This document shows positions 12,863 to 25,211 of a stretch of 64,000 bases of DNA, in pieces. The first letter of the stretch is position 1, and each line of letters starts with the position of its first letter. The DNA lies in the NCBI GenBank assembly GCA_951804985.1, contig OX638130.1, forward strand, positions 82,950,583-83,014,582. The letters run 5' to 3'. The stretch comes from Dryomyza anilis. Lineage: Eukaryota > Arthropoda > Insecta > Diptera > Dryomyzidae. Both the position numbers and the translations under genes were made by a program. The notes under the pieces were generated by a model. It ran no database searches. It was not told the origin of the DNA and was given only the letters and a program-made list of their open reading frames with translations.

Positions 12863-13221
12863 TTACTGCTTTTGGAAGACGTCATTTCTATTAAATTTTG
12901 AAATTGTCGATTTGGGGACCAAAAAGCGAACTTTAAGGTCCCGGCGGGTCCATTTCCCCTATATGGATTTCGCTGAAAATTCTCCACATCGATTTTCTCA
13001 TCCAATAGAGCATTTTTAGGGGTTGAACTGTTCAATGAAATTCTATAAAAAAAAGTTTTCATACAAAGCCATTGTCAGTCTAATGTTCATATATCATTGA
13101 TAACATTTAGTTAATTAAATATAAATAAAAAATCTATAAAAATGATCAACTCATTTTCAATAACTGATGTTTGTATTTCAAAATGATTGAATACATTATA
13201 AAATACTTTTACGAATTCATA

Positions 13222-13477
13222 TCGTCGTTGTAGAACTTAAAGTCACCAACTACATTTTTATTAAAATCTGTAATTTCAAATTTGTTAGTAATTTTTACCA
13301 AAAGTAATTGATACATTTTTAAAGTTAAAATGCCAATTGATAGATTCACATTTTCTTATTATTTGGTACAAATATTGAGCTCATCGATCAGAAATTGAAA
13401 GATATATCATGAATTTTGTAAATTAATAATTGGCATTTTGAAAATGTAGTTGGTTACTTTTAGTTTTACAACGACGA
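13222..13477. mobile_element. MITE-A, intact 256-bp copy
   Basis: Terminal repeats TCGTCGTTGTAGAACT... / ...TTTACAACGACGA flanked by TA on both sides. The same length, 256 bp, as the copy at 31884. No coding capacity. Confidence 0.85.
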
Positions 13478-13985
13478 TATATAATTTAAGAGAATAACAA
13501 AATTTTTCGAATTTTCAACTATGTATATTACAATATTTGCATTATTTATAATAAATAATTTACGCTAATTATAATTTAACAATCACACGATAACAAATGA
13601 TTTATAACAACAACAAACAATTCACCTAAAACTCAAAATTTAGACCATGATGCAAAATAAACAAAAACGAAATAAAATAAAAGAAAATAAAGAAAATAAT
13701 TAAGATTTTTAACTCGTTCGCTGCTTCTCACAATTGCGACCAGTCGTTATTAAGTAAGGCGCAAGTAATTTAAGCAGTAAAACTAAATCAAGTTATTATG
13801 ACGAATTAATAAAAACTTCAACAGAATTTTGAAATTGTTTTGAAAAGAACACGGACGGGTAAAATGTGTGTGTGTTGGCTAGCATATAAAAAATAAATAA
13901 AAAAAACAATAAAAAATGGTCCCCAGGGGAAGATACTTTGTACCGAGTATGAACATTTAATCAAAGGTTTCAAAGAAAACATTGC

Positions 13986-14260
13986 ATGAACTCAAACAGA
14001 GCTACTAGTATTTGTTCTTGTGCTATGAATACGATTCGGACCGTCCGACCGACGACCATTTGTCAGTGGGAACATGTTTACGATGTAGATGTCCATCCAT
14101 CCGTCCGTCGGTCTGTCAGTATGTCTGTCACTCATTCCGTGGGTCTCAGACTCACCTCCAGGAGGTTTCACAGACGCCGCTGCCGCGATGCATACAAAGC
14201 ATACTGTCAACTGCAGGACTACAATGTTGATGGGTCCTCCGCGTACTAAGGAAAATCGCC
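13986..14260. other. GC-rich unique island, function unknown
   Basis: Short stretch with far higher GC than the surroundings. Frames are open on both strands and it has a pyrimidine-rich (TCCATCC/GTCCGTC) run. Frames on both strands look like compositional shadows. No splice sites or domain support a protein. Confidence 0.4.
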
Positions 14261-15449
14261 AACTGAAAATAAATTAAGAGAAAACATTAATTGCAGAGTG
14301 CTGTTTGTTTGTTTGTTTTTGCGTTCGTCAATAACAATGGGCACGGCAAAAATCATTTGCTTTATCACATATTTTCAGACAAGTGCGCCTAAGAGACCCC
14401 CTCCGCTTCATTCGACATGCTCTTAACCACATATCACAAAAAAAAAACCCATAGTGGGATTTGCCAGTTCACTGTCATTTCATAATTTCAACATAAGGCT
14501 TGAAATTTCAGTAGCACTTGGGCACAAGTCTCCGTTTACGATGTATGTAGTTTTTATACGGAAGTTTAACCGATATGCAATAAAATTAACCTGAATTTTT
14601 GTTGTTGTTTTGTTTTGAGTTTCCATGGAACAAGATGTTTATGTTCTTTTGGTTACGTTACTGGAAGAGGTTGTTAAAACGAAGCATTCTGCTAAAATAA
14701 TTTTAAGTAATGATGTGAAAATAATCTGCAATTTTAAGCGAATTTTGTCATTTTAAAATTCATGTAAAGTGTAACATAAGAAAAATAACAATTGAATGAT
14801 ATTTATACTTTATTTTAAACCACACATCGATTAATTATAAAGTCTGTTTTTTATTATTTACATTCTTCCTCCGTTCTTCAGCGTTCTTATTGAAACTGCT
14901 CTGAAACCTCATTTGCTCTTATTTTAACCTCAGAAATTAATGTTTGGTATAACCACCCAACAGGGAAAGCAGTGTGAATTACTCTTAAACAACTGGTCAT
15001 GTGACTGATGGAGAAGCATCCATCACTGAACTGTTTGAAAGATGTACCTACATACATTGTCAATCCGAATTGTGAATTTTTAAAATGCAACTGATTACAT
15101 TTTCTGTATTATATTCTATTTGGCGAAAAAATACGAAATGGATTTGAATTGGAAAATTTTCAACAGAATCAGATTCTCCAATGGGACCAGTTCAGTAATA
15201 TCTCTAAAGATTGTATGTTGTGTTAATTCACCATTTTGAAGTTGCCGGTTAGTTCTAGGACCGATTCATAATATTTTTTTCCGTTGGAATGTTACCATAA
15301 AAAGTGATATTTTTATGTGAGCAACATTCTGCATGAATCAAACATAGTTCGTTGCAACGGTCCTTTCATTAGCTATCTTATTGTATTATAATTGTAGTCA
15401 AATGCTTGTGATAGTTTTTCTATAACTCTATAAAAAATAGAGCCACATT

Positions 15450-16972
15450 TAGAGGGTTCTTTCCAGGGATTCCAATGCGGGAATTCCCAGGAAATTCTTG
15501 TTTTTGCAATTTTAATTTTTCCCGGGAAATGGGACCTGTATAAAGTAAAAATAACATAATTTGCTTACAAGTAAAAAATATATTAATTACAACAACTTTT
15601 CAAGAGTCTTAATTCTTCGCATTAAAGAAACAGGAAATATGATATTTTGTCTTTGTCGACTAAGGATTTACCTTTATCGTACAAATTTACACTATACCAT
15701 TGTGCAAATGGGGTATTTAGTAAGTTTTATGATGTCGTCAAATTAGAATATAGATTAGATGGTGCAATAAATGCTGTTTAAAAAAAAAACCCAAGTAACC
15801 AAATTGAGACAATTGTAACTAAAAATGGTTATATATAAAATATTTTTCGGGCCCATAGTAACTTCCTAGCTTCAAACATATCAATAAAAGGTTTCAATGA
15901 TAGCAAAATCGATTAAATTACCAATCACAAAAAAATAAATTGAAATGATTTGAAGCGATTTACTAATTAGTCACATGTCGGTCCATCTCTTATGAGTAAC
16001 AAAATGAGGTATGTAAAACCAGAACCAAAACTTCAATAAAGATTTCTAAACAATAAATATGTCAAACCAAAACGCCGAAAATCAATTTTTTTCTTTGTTC
16101 CCATATATATATTTGAATCGGAAGTGTCGATATCTTAAATAAGTGAATCAAGATATATAAAGAAAAGTGAAATCGGTGAAGGAGATAAAAGAAAAGATCC
16201 GCAACTTTACGAATATATTCATTTTATTAGTATTTCATTAATAAAAATGCACTTATTTAGAACTTTTGCCCTTTTGACACAAACAGAACTCACACATATC
16301 ACAAATTTAAACTATTTGTATTTTATAACTATCTGCTTGCGACCCCGATACCAAAACAAAAAAATATGCATCTCGGAGTTGCTATTTGACGCAAACGTAT
16401 TTCTATTTTTACTAACCCCGCAATCATGTATCTTTTTATTATCGAGTGACAACGATTATTTTTCAGTCCCTGATATAAGGTATTTCAAATGTTTCGTTCG
16501 TTTCGCTCTTTGAATCGAACGTTTGTTCTATATTTTTGTTTTGCCAACTATTTTCCATATACAAAAATTTCATTTTTTTTTAAATTGTCGTATGATCCTC
16601 AAAAACGAGCGTACTCATCGTTTCGTTTGATACATGAATCAAAAATTGTAGTCACAAATATTCAACCAATATTCAAACGAATTATAGCCGATATCGTTGT
16701 TACCAGAAAATACATGGGCTAATTGTTCGTAACAAATGTTTCGTAAAATTATACATATATCTTTAAAATTTACTTTTTTATATTATATAATATGTAGTAA
16801 AATAAATACTATATAAATACTCTAAATTTACATTTCAATAAAATTTCACATATTTTTTATTTTAATTTTAAATTTAATGAAATTTCCCGGGATTCCCGGT
16901 TTTGCCGGGAAATATAATTTTGCATTTCCCGTTTTCCGGGAAAAGCTATTTTCCGACAATCGTTACCCTCTA
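15450..16972. mobile_element. Non-autonomous hAT-like element, 1523 bp, 8-bp target duplication
   Basis: Ends TAGAGGGT... and ...ACCCTCTA. Flanks GCCACATT (15442-15449) and GCCACAGT (16973-16980) are an 8-bp duplication with one mismatch, the hAT hallmark. Subterminal CCCGGGAATTCCCGG-like words occur at both ends. No hAT transposase motif is seen. The region around 16510-16720 recurs at 55140-55330. Confidence 0.75.
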
Positions 16973-17059
16973 GCCACAGTACTCAGACAGGGTTATATCC
17001 ATTGTGCTGTGACCCAGTTCCGGTTATTAATGAAATTTCTTGGATTTATTATTAAATCT

Positions 17060-17930
17060 AAGAAACCTAATGGGTGCTAAAGAATGAAGCTGATACTCTC
17101 TCATCACGACTGTGCCAAAGGTCTGCCTCCGAATTCTAGAATATGACAGTCACAGAGATGACAGAACATAAGGCGCTTTTGGCCAGTCCAATTGCGTTAT
17201 GTTTTTCATATGAATTGTGTCCCGTTAGAAGTCCAGTTAAAAGTCCCGTTAATGCCTTGCACTCATTCCTACTTAAGGAAAGTAGAAAAGCAGCAGATCT
17301 CTTAGTTATTGTCGGTGTCATGAGCTTGGAGAATCCGTATTTGATCTCGATATGTCATCTGCTCTTGTGGCGACCTAAGAGCTTATGGATAGTTTTACCG
17401 TAGATACAGGTAGTCTAAGCACATGTTCTGGTCCAACTGGATTATTACCAGATCCAGCATGTGCTAGTTCGACAGATGTTTCATTCGTGAATAAGTTTCA
17501 GTGTATTATATTTACCAACCAATTGAGACGTGATCTGCATTGACATACAATTATGGATGAGATGACGGAGTTCTGCAAGACCATAAGAGCAGTTTGGCTG
17601 TCGCTGAGATATAGCTCTGTTTCACCATCTATTATTTATATATTCACCATCTATGTAGTCCAGGGCCATAAGTATAGCATAACTTCGACTTGGAATACCG
17701 AGGCATTGTCAACTAAGGCGAAGTTAAGTCTGCTGTCATCTGGTTCCACAAACACTCCAGCACCGGATCCCTGGTCACTTTTGGAGCTATCGGTGACGGT
17801 TAAACCTCTACCTATCTCACATTCAGGCGTTAGCCAGTCTTGTATGTCATGTTGGCAAACTTCAAAATTTCGTCTTGGTAATATTAGTGTAGTCAGTGTA
17901 TCAGTAGATAGTTGTATAATGTAGTATCGA
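17060..17930 (-). mobile_element. LINE fragment encoding an RNase H domain (I/R1/LOA-type)
   Basis: Minus-strand translation gives a broken RNase H: VTDSSKSDQGSGAGVFVEPD (strand 1 with catalytic Asp), LSDSQTALMVLQNS, a degraded central part, ELAHAGSGNNPVGPEHVL, then a C-terminal tail KRSAAFLLSLSRNECKALTG. Several stops and frame shifts; no reverse transcriptase remains. RNase H after RT is known in I, R1 and LOA clades, hence the placement. Confidence 0.7.
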
Positions 17931-18284
17931 GTGCAATGTCTGAAATATCCAAAGAAACATTAAACCAGAAACCACCAGGCTTTGATCATTTAAATGTTCA
18001 GCAGAATCAAATTCACTTAAAATGAAGAATTTCCAATAGTTTTTAACACATCAATTAATTTTTGTAAATCATCTTTTGTGAAACAAAACTGATCGAAATT
18101 TCGTCAAATCAACCAGTTCACATTTCCGCTTAATTTTATTTTCATGACTTAAAAATACCCTTTAGTACTGACCGGCTGTCACTAACATGGCTTGACATTA
18201 AGTTGTGCTGCAGCCATAACGAGTAGTCAAACATTTAAAAATAACAATTCTCAGATATCTTAAGTTTTCTTGGTAATCTGACGC

Positions 18285-18660
18285 TCAGCCCGAGCTCAGC
18301 TCAGGACAGCAAAGAACCGAACCGTAGAGGACGGACGGTGGTCGGCCAGCTAACAAGGCGTTTGATGGTCTGGCCGCACTGTAGGTCTTGCGACCGGTCG
18401 CGCGGAGAATCTCGTTCGCCGTCGCTCTCGATCTGGTTATTGTTGAATTATGATTTCCAGGAATCAACGAAAACGAAACAATTTGAATTGCAGAAAACGT
18501 AACAAAACAACAGCGAAGACAATTCAATGGTTGGATGCAGAACAATGTGACAGGGTAGACGAATGGCCAGAGGCAACCGAGGAGTCTGAGTATCGCAGAC
18601 TCAAAAGGAGCAGCAGTCGGTCGCAGGAGAGATCAACAGGTAAACTATACAGAAGGCAGG
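18285..18660. other. GC-rich island, possible promoter or exon
   Basis: GC-rich block in AT-rich DNA upstream of the receptor exons, with CpG-dense CGACCGGTCGCGCGG. On the plus strand it ends in GATCAACAG|GTAAAC near 18642, a usable donor. The plus-strand frame from 18450 gives an Arg/Ser/Asn-rich peptide with no recognised domain. It may be an alternative promoter of domeless or a separate transcript. Confidence 0.35.
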
Positions 18661-19667
18661 TAACTAACCATACACCCTCAAAGGCTCTCATGCCTGTATA
18701 ATAAGGTACTTTATCATTTCAATCAGAATTTCAAGATCATCATCATCAGCTGCGTTACCACTCTGTGCGAACTGTGAATTTCTGCTGTGCGTCACGAGCC
18801 TCGTGCAGACCTTCATAGAGGCAGCCTTTATTTAAGGTTTTATTTTGTCATTTATCCCTACTGTTGCGACCTCGATGATGCATGCATTCCTTCGTACATT
18901 TGTCCGTCCATCCGGATAGTGAGTAAGAAGTGTTGCACAAGGAGTTGTTGATCTGAAGTGGCAGCATCGATTTGTTTGTTATGTCGTTCGCTTTGTTGTT
19001 TAGCATTTATGTAGATAGTTCTTTGTCTGCGAACAGGCAACATTTTCACACATTTTATCTTCTTTACTTTGCGACTTATTGACTACCTGTTGTTTCTGCT
19101 GAAGTGTTTATTCTAATAACATATCCGATTATTGTATGGTCTCAAATGGAGCTCAAATATGTAGCTATAGGTCGTGGTATTATTATTTAAAACATATTTA
19201 TTGGTAATTATGTTAATATCATTCTTTTTAATGAAAGACTCAATAAATAGACGGCTTTTCGTATTAAGTAAAAGTGTTTCATAATTTTAATGATTGTGGC
19301 AAACACCAATTATTAATATAGTAATTGCAGGAATTCTGGTATCATTCCTTTCAATCAAACTGTGGTTCGCGCAATCATTCCGGATGCCACAATCCATAAC
19401 TATAACTAAAATCTACAAATTAATCATAATGTTAATTTCCAAAATTCACCAATCAAATCGATTAAATTTGATTAGTTGAAAGAACTGTAACTTTATAAAT
19501 TAATTTTGCATATATATATTCTGCGGCTATTTTTACTCTTATGTACTCTTTGTTTTTTTTTTTTTTAATTAATTAAAATGATTATATAATTAACACTTAA
19601 TATAATTATTAGCACTATCTTTGTGTTTTTATGGATTTATTTAAAAATGTAAATAATATAACTAGGA

Positions 19668-20048
19668 CTGTGCGATTAATCAAAAAATTTGATTAATCAA
19701 TTTCTTAATTGATTAATCAATTTCTGATTAATTGATTAATCAAAATTTTCAATTAATAAGAACACTCACAAATTAATTAATCAGGATTCTGATTAATCTA
19801 AATTGTGATTAATTATTCAGCATTTTGATTATTCAGAATTCCTAATAAATTAACTTTTGCGTCGCAAAATATTATTAAATACTTTACTATATAGTTTTTG
19901 AACATTTCAAACATTTCCTTTATATTTTAATTATTTTAAAAATAAACGTTCTCTTTATTTAAGTTCAAATATTCGAAATTCTGATTAATCAGGTTTTTGA
20001 TTATTCTGATTAATCAATTTATCAGGATTCTGATTAATCGCACAGCCC
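19668..20048. mobile_element. hAT-like element made largely of GATTAATC iterations
   Basis: Ends AGGACTGTGCGATTAATC / GATTAATCGCACAGCCCT are inverted. The interior repeats TGATTAATCA/AATT words many times. Flanks AATATAAC and AATCTAAC resemble an imperfect 8-bp duplication, offset by one base. Confidence 0.6.
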
Positions 20049-20452
20049 TAATCTAACCATTCAGTGATAGAGATATTTGATTTTAAAAATGAGAATGAAA
20101 TTATCTTACGGTCGTTAGATACAACTTACACCTATCCCTGTTTTAACACAGTAGATACGTTCCAGAGAATGTCGTGCAAAAAGACACAGTAATGTGAAAA
20201 TATTAGATTGATTCAACACCCCAAAAACCTACAAAAATTAAAATTTCGGTAAAAAAAATTTAGTTCTTTAGTAATTATATCCAATTAAAATTCAAAATAA
20301 TTAAAATAACTTTTTTGTCCTTGTAAAAAAACTGGCAAAAACAGAAATGGTTAATTTTTGTCGAACATGTTAATTCAGACTTGCGTAAAAAGCGGGTTAG
20401 GTGTACCTTGCGCTACATGCATTGAGGGCGAATTATCAAAACTTAAAAAGTA

Positions 20453-21300
20453 CACCCAGAAAAAAAAACATGATAAATTAATAGTATTTCAATAAAAAAA
20501 AACAATTACACTGCCCGACAAAATTCAAATTTAGACATGGTGCAGTAAAAATATTGGATACTTTTGCAGCGCTGATTTCGAAAATGGCATCCATTTTGAC
20601 AAATTGGCTCTAGTTTTTGAGATATAGCCCATTTTTTATTTTACAATTATTTTAGTCTTCTTTTATTTTTAAAATTAAAATAAAAGAAAATTAGGAAGTT
20701 ATCTTTTCGATTTTGTAAATCTTTTTGTTATTTTTTTCGGATTTTGTAAATTTTGAAAATTTAAATTTATGAAGTAAAAATATGTTGTCTTTATTTAAAA
20801 TGCATTTATAACTTTTTAACCAAGAGTCGTAATTTATTTTCTTAAATGGGGTTTTAAAGAGGATACTTGGCGCCACATTAAAGTTAATAAAAATCATTTT
20901 AAACATTTTTGTCTACTAAGTAATAACGTGTTTTATTACCAATATGTTCAACTTTTTTTACAAATTTGAATATTTTTTGCTTATATTTCGCAAACAAAAT
21001 TTTCTCCCGCATTAAATTAAATTTTTGTATTGTAGCTCGATATTTTTTGCGTCTAATATCGAAAGAATAATATCATTATTTTCTCGTGTTGAAATTATAA
21101 TAATATAAGAAGGCCAAAATAATGGAAAAATCGGCTATATATCAAAAACTAGAGCCAATTTGAAAAACTTATGCCATTTTTGGAATAAGCAGCACAAATG
21201 TATCCAATATTTGCTGAAACTTTTACTGCACCATAATAAGTGTAGGGCAGTGTATTATATAGGTACTATTAAAATTGGTCAATATGAAGCGTCCCATTAG
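20453..21300. mobile_element. Partial MITE-B interrupted by a MITE-C insertion
   Basis: A MITE-B start (CACCCAGAAAAAAA, 20453) precedes MITE-C. MITE-B-like ACTATTAAAATTGGTCAATA follows it near 21268. The far MITE-B end is not recognisable. Confidence 0.5.
20509..21252. mobile_element. MITE-C (CACTGCCC ends), 744 bp, TA-flanked
   Basis: Ends CACTGCCCGACA... / ...TGTAGGGCAGTG, flanked by TA. Long diverged inverted arms share GGTGCAGTAAAA, AATATTGGATA and TCTAGTTTTTGAGATATA. A second copy is at 25212 and an isolated end (TGTAGGGCAGTG) at 21560. Confidence 0.75.
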
Positions 21301-23190
21301 TTCAGTAATATTGAAACTGTGCAATACAATATGTTGTTGTACCATAAATTTTACAATGTTTTCTTTTAATTACAATAAGCAGGACCTATAAATATTTAAT
21401 GATACGTATTATTAATTTTATGTTATAGTCGAATTACATTTTCCTAATATTTTATTAATACAAAAATGGGTTTTAGTTACTTTACTGTATAATTTATTTT
21501 ATTTAAACATCGAATTTAAAATTCACTTTTAAAAAATCAAGTGATTTCTAAATACCTGTGTAGGGCAGTGTTATAATCTTCAATGAAGACAATTCACAGA
21601 ACGACACTATGATAATTTCAGATAAATTACTTAATATTTATAACCAGCTTTTATACAGACATACATATATAGTCAAAGCAGAAGATTAGAATTTGGCACA
21701 ACAACCAAACAATTCACTGGAATATTTGAATAGCACGCATCATTTGTTTGACTGATTCAACTGAAAAGCATGTCCAAACAAGTTATGTACATAAAAGACG
21801 ATTCGAACAGTATAAAATATTCAAACGAAAAAATAATATTTTAACGTTATAGGAATTATAAGACTTTACTAATTAGTTTTGTTTATCATAACATATAACA
21901 CATGTGGAAATTGAACTCGAAACCGATATCACTTTAAACTTTTCGGGTTTATAGCTGTATTTAACGCGTTTTGAAAATGTGTATAAATATTAATCCGGAA
22001 ACAGAATTTTTAAGATATGGAATAATTGTCAAAAATTAATCTGAATGCAAAAATCGAAGAGAAAGAACTGAAAATGGCCAATAATACTAAAATCGTTTCA
22101 TTACAAACTATAAAAATTAATTTAATAATATATTTAACAAATATTACTAATTTAATTAATGAAATGAAAAATAAATTTCACTACTGGTTGAATCGAATTA
22201 TGAATTATCTTCTATTCTGAATTATGTTTTACTTTGTACTATAAAATATTATGACTATTCTTAAATTAATTGAAAAACCCATGTTCTGATTTTTTTTATT
22301 CAATATCTAATTGCAGACAACAAATTTACAATAAAATAAAAAAAAAAAAATACCGAGTAATATATAAAAAATGTAATAATTGATACAAGTCACATTCTGT
22401 CATATAAAAATTGAAGAATTAATTAAATATGTCACTAATGATGTTAATATTCCTACTACGTATTTTGAATTGCGTTAAGTATAGTATACACAAATAATAT
22501 ATAAAAATGACAATGTTGTAATATACACAATGAATAGATATTGTGACCTAATTACCATACCAAAAATGTAAAAATAACATTAATTTTGAATGTATTTTAA
22601 TAAAATTTAAACAACAAAGTTCCTTTTTTATCAATAAATGTTGATATTTAACATTGAACATTTCATTTTGCTATAGAAAAAATTCATTATATTGACCATT
22701 TTAGACCTTTAAATTTTTTTTATAATTCTCTTAAGTTTTAAAAACAGACAGTTTTTGTTTACCACAAACTGTTGATAGGATTTTTATCAAAACCCAAAAA
22801 TCTAGGTATACGTAAAATATAAGAAAATACAAAAATTTTCAATTAAAAGCCATACTCAGTATTTCTATTTCAATATAGATTGTAGGTCTTTAAAATAGCT
22901 CAATTCATGCTAAGTGCATTTTTGATTACAACTTTGTATAGGATCGACACCAAAATTTGACAGTATATAAATTAAAATATATAGAATCCAAAAACGGAAA
23001 ACATTAAAGACATGCTAAGTCGACTTAGCATGTTATGAGGATCGATATTACGTAAACGTGCACAATTTCTGTATCGATCAATTTATGTATTACAGTTTTA
23101 GCATTGTGAGTTATTTGTTTTCAATTCGGTTTAGTGCGTTTTCCCCTCTTATAATATTTGTACAAAAATATACCAAATTGTCGCATTATA
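21300..23190. other. AT-rich gene-free stretch
   Basis: Only short, low-complexity frames. It contains one isolated MITE-C end near 21560 and a palindrome ATGCTAAGTCGACTTAGCAT at 23012-23031. Nothing coding is supported. Confidence 0.6.
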
Positions 23191-23397
23191 AAAGACTAGC
23201 TGGATCCGTGCACGACTCGTGCCAAGATTTTGTGAATTAAAATATATGGAGCGATTTTATTAATATAAAAAACATTTTTATTATTTATATCAGGGGCCCG
23301 TGCTTGGCTGTGAAAGTTTTTTTATTGGTTTTATAAATATAGTAGCCAAATAATAATTCTTCGCCAAAACAACTTTTCTCAAAGACAATTTTTTCTC

Positions 23398-23580
23398 AGA
23401 CTGCCCCGTAAAATTCTTCCCCATAGAACGCTTTCCTGTAGAATTCTTCCTGGTAGAAATCTTCCCGGTAGATTTCTTCCCGGAAAAAATCTTCCCGTAG
23501 AACTCATCCCGGTAGAATTGTTCCCGGTAGATTTCTTTCCCGTAGAATTCTTCCCCGTAGAGTTTTTCACAGTAGACATT
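23398..23580 (+). repeat. 15-bp minisatellite I (GGTAGAATTCTTCCC-type)
   Basis: About 11 degenerate 15-bp units built on GTAGAATTCTTCCCG, directly before minisatellite II. The same array, inverted, is at about 30220-30390. Confidence 0.8.
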
Positions 23581-23584
23581 TTAG

Positions 23585-23800
23585 TGTGGTGAGTTTTAAT
23601 GTGGTGAGTTTCAGTGTGGTGAGTTTTAGTGTGGTAAGTTTTAGTGTGGTGAGTTTTAGTGTGGTGAGCTTTAATGTGGTGAATTTTATTGTGGTGAGTT
23701 TCAATGTGGTGAATTTTATTGTGGTGAGTTTTAGTGTGGTGAATTTTAGTGTGGTGAATTTTAGTGTGGTGAGTTTCATTGTGGTGAGTTTTAATGTGGT
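23585..23800 (+). repeat. 15-bp minisatellite II (GTGGTGAGTTTTAGT)n, ~14 units
   Basis: Fourteen 15-bp units with scattered substitutions. Because 15 is a multiple of three, repetitive frames are open on both strands (VVSFS and LKLTT repeats). These are by-products of the repeat, not genes. Confidence 0.9.
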
Positions 23801-24077
23801 GTGGTTGCTTTTGTATATTTTTTTTGTATTTGAGTTTTTTGTTGTTTTTTGTTTCATCTTTTTAGCTTGTGTTTGTGCTGAGTTATAACTGTCGTTATAT
23901 ATATATGTATATATGTATATGTATATGTCGTTTGGAATGTTTAGGTTGTATGGGAGGTACCACGCCCCTTTGTCCAATCGCGCCCATATATAGCCTATGA
24001 CACCCTCCATACTCCATAGTATCCTGTTACAAAATTTCAGTTAAATCAGCGGTTTAGACGTGATGCTGGTTCAAACA

Positions 24078-24080
24078 GGC

Positions 24081-24139
<59 letters not shown>
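24078..24139 (+). repeat. (GACA)n microsatellite
   Basis: About 15 uninterrupted GACA units near the 3' end of composite-element copy 1. The third copy has only AACAGACGGACC at the corresponding place. Confidence 0.95.
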
Positions 24140-24140
<1 letters not shown>

Positions 24141-24169
24141 CAAGAGTTTTATATATATAGATTATAGAA

Positions 24170-25205
24170 GGTGTCATAGAACAATCTGATTAAATTTAAC
24201 ATTACTCCGCAAATTACATGAAATACCTATTCCTAAAGTATTTTTATATTTGTAAGACATTTAAATGATGTTTGCTACAAGTAATCGAATTTTTATTAGG
24301 TTTGAAAGAATTTTATATTTGTCGTATTTGTCGCATATTTGAAAGAGGTCTATCTGAAACACGATCTAAGTAATTTATAAGTAAATGGATGATTAGGGCT
24401 ATAATACTTGTGGTAAACATCTTTGATTTTTTAGTATACTGAACATAGTCTACGCTACATACGGAGATATTATTTATTAGCGCCTACGCGAATAAAATAA
24501 TGTAAATGGCTATTCTGTTATGTTAACTATGTCTATAAATTAGATTTTTTTTTATTTTTGTTTTATTTTATGTCAAAGATATTTTTAACTTTATAATTTT
24601 AGACACATTAGACAGAGTAAGCTTTTGAATTGATTCAGCTTTTTACATCAGGCAGATTTGTACATCATTTATGGTAGGAATTTGCAAATTTACATATATT
24701 TGTGTATATATATTTATTTCCTTAGAAGTTACTTAGTACGAATTCCGGGTTCAAATCTTGGCAGCAGACTGTCAACATCTTAAAATAGAAATTAGTTTTT
24801 TTTAAACCAACGCAACATCTCGGTAAACAATGCCAAAAACCTCCGATTGTAAACATTGTTTTGAAAAAACCTCTCACCCCAAAAGCAATCTCGAAAGCTC
24901 GATGAGATGACATTATTAATTTTTTGTTATCAAATTTTTTGCAGAACTTGAAAACCCCTTAAGTAATTTTAAAAGAATTTAATTCGTAATCTAATAAAAA
25001 TATTAATAGTTGAAATTTGTCTTTCTTGAAATTTCAATGATAAGAAAAACAAATTAAAAAAAAAAACTAAACTACAAAACGACCAAATATTTTGGGCTAT
25101 TTTTAAAAGATTTTGGAGTGTATGTGGATACACTCCAAACACTCGTGGAAAAAGTTTGTGGCGTGTTTCCCCAAAGGTTCTAAAACAAATATGTGACGTT
25201 TTGAT
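24170..25205. other. AT-rich gene-free stretch
   Basis: No supported gene. Weak frames near 24722-24913 and 24969-25214 show no domain and no splice context. Confidence 0.55.
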
Positions 25206-25211
25206 CGATAA

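Larger units (their letters stand above)
23196..24165 (+). mobile_element. Composite dispersed element with two internal 15-bp arrays, copy 1
   Basis: Starts CTAGCTGGATCCGTGCACGA, then two adjacent 15-bp tandem arrays, a T-rich segment, GGAGGTACCACGCCCCTTTG, CAGCGGTTTAGACGTGATG, a GACA run, and ends near TTTTATATATATAGATTATA. A minus copy (29.93-30.58 kb) has the same order through the arrays; a third copy near 31.4-31.7 kb has the 3' part. Confidence 0.7.

Noticed and set aside
12847..13062. 71-aa minus-strand frame
   Set aside because: Borders the 12.55-12.86 kb inverted-repeat element and shows no recognised domain or splice sites.
23567..24010. 147-aa LKLTT-repeat frame and the opposite 100-aa VVSFS-repeat frame
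   Set aside because: Both are products of a 15-bp tandem repeat whose unit is divisible by three. Same for the frame at 29967-30212.
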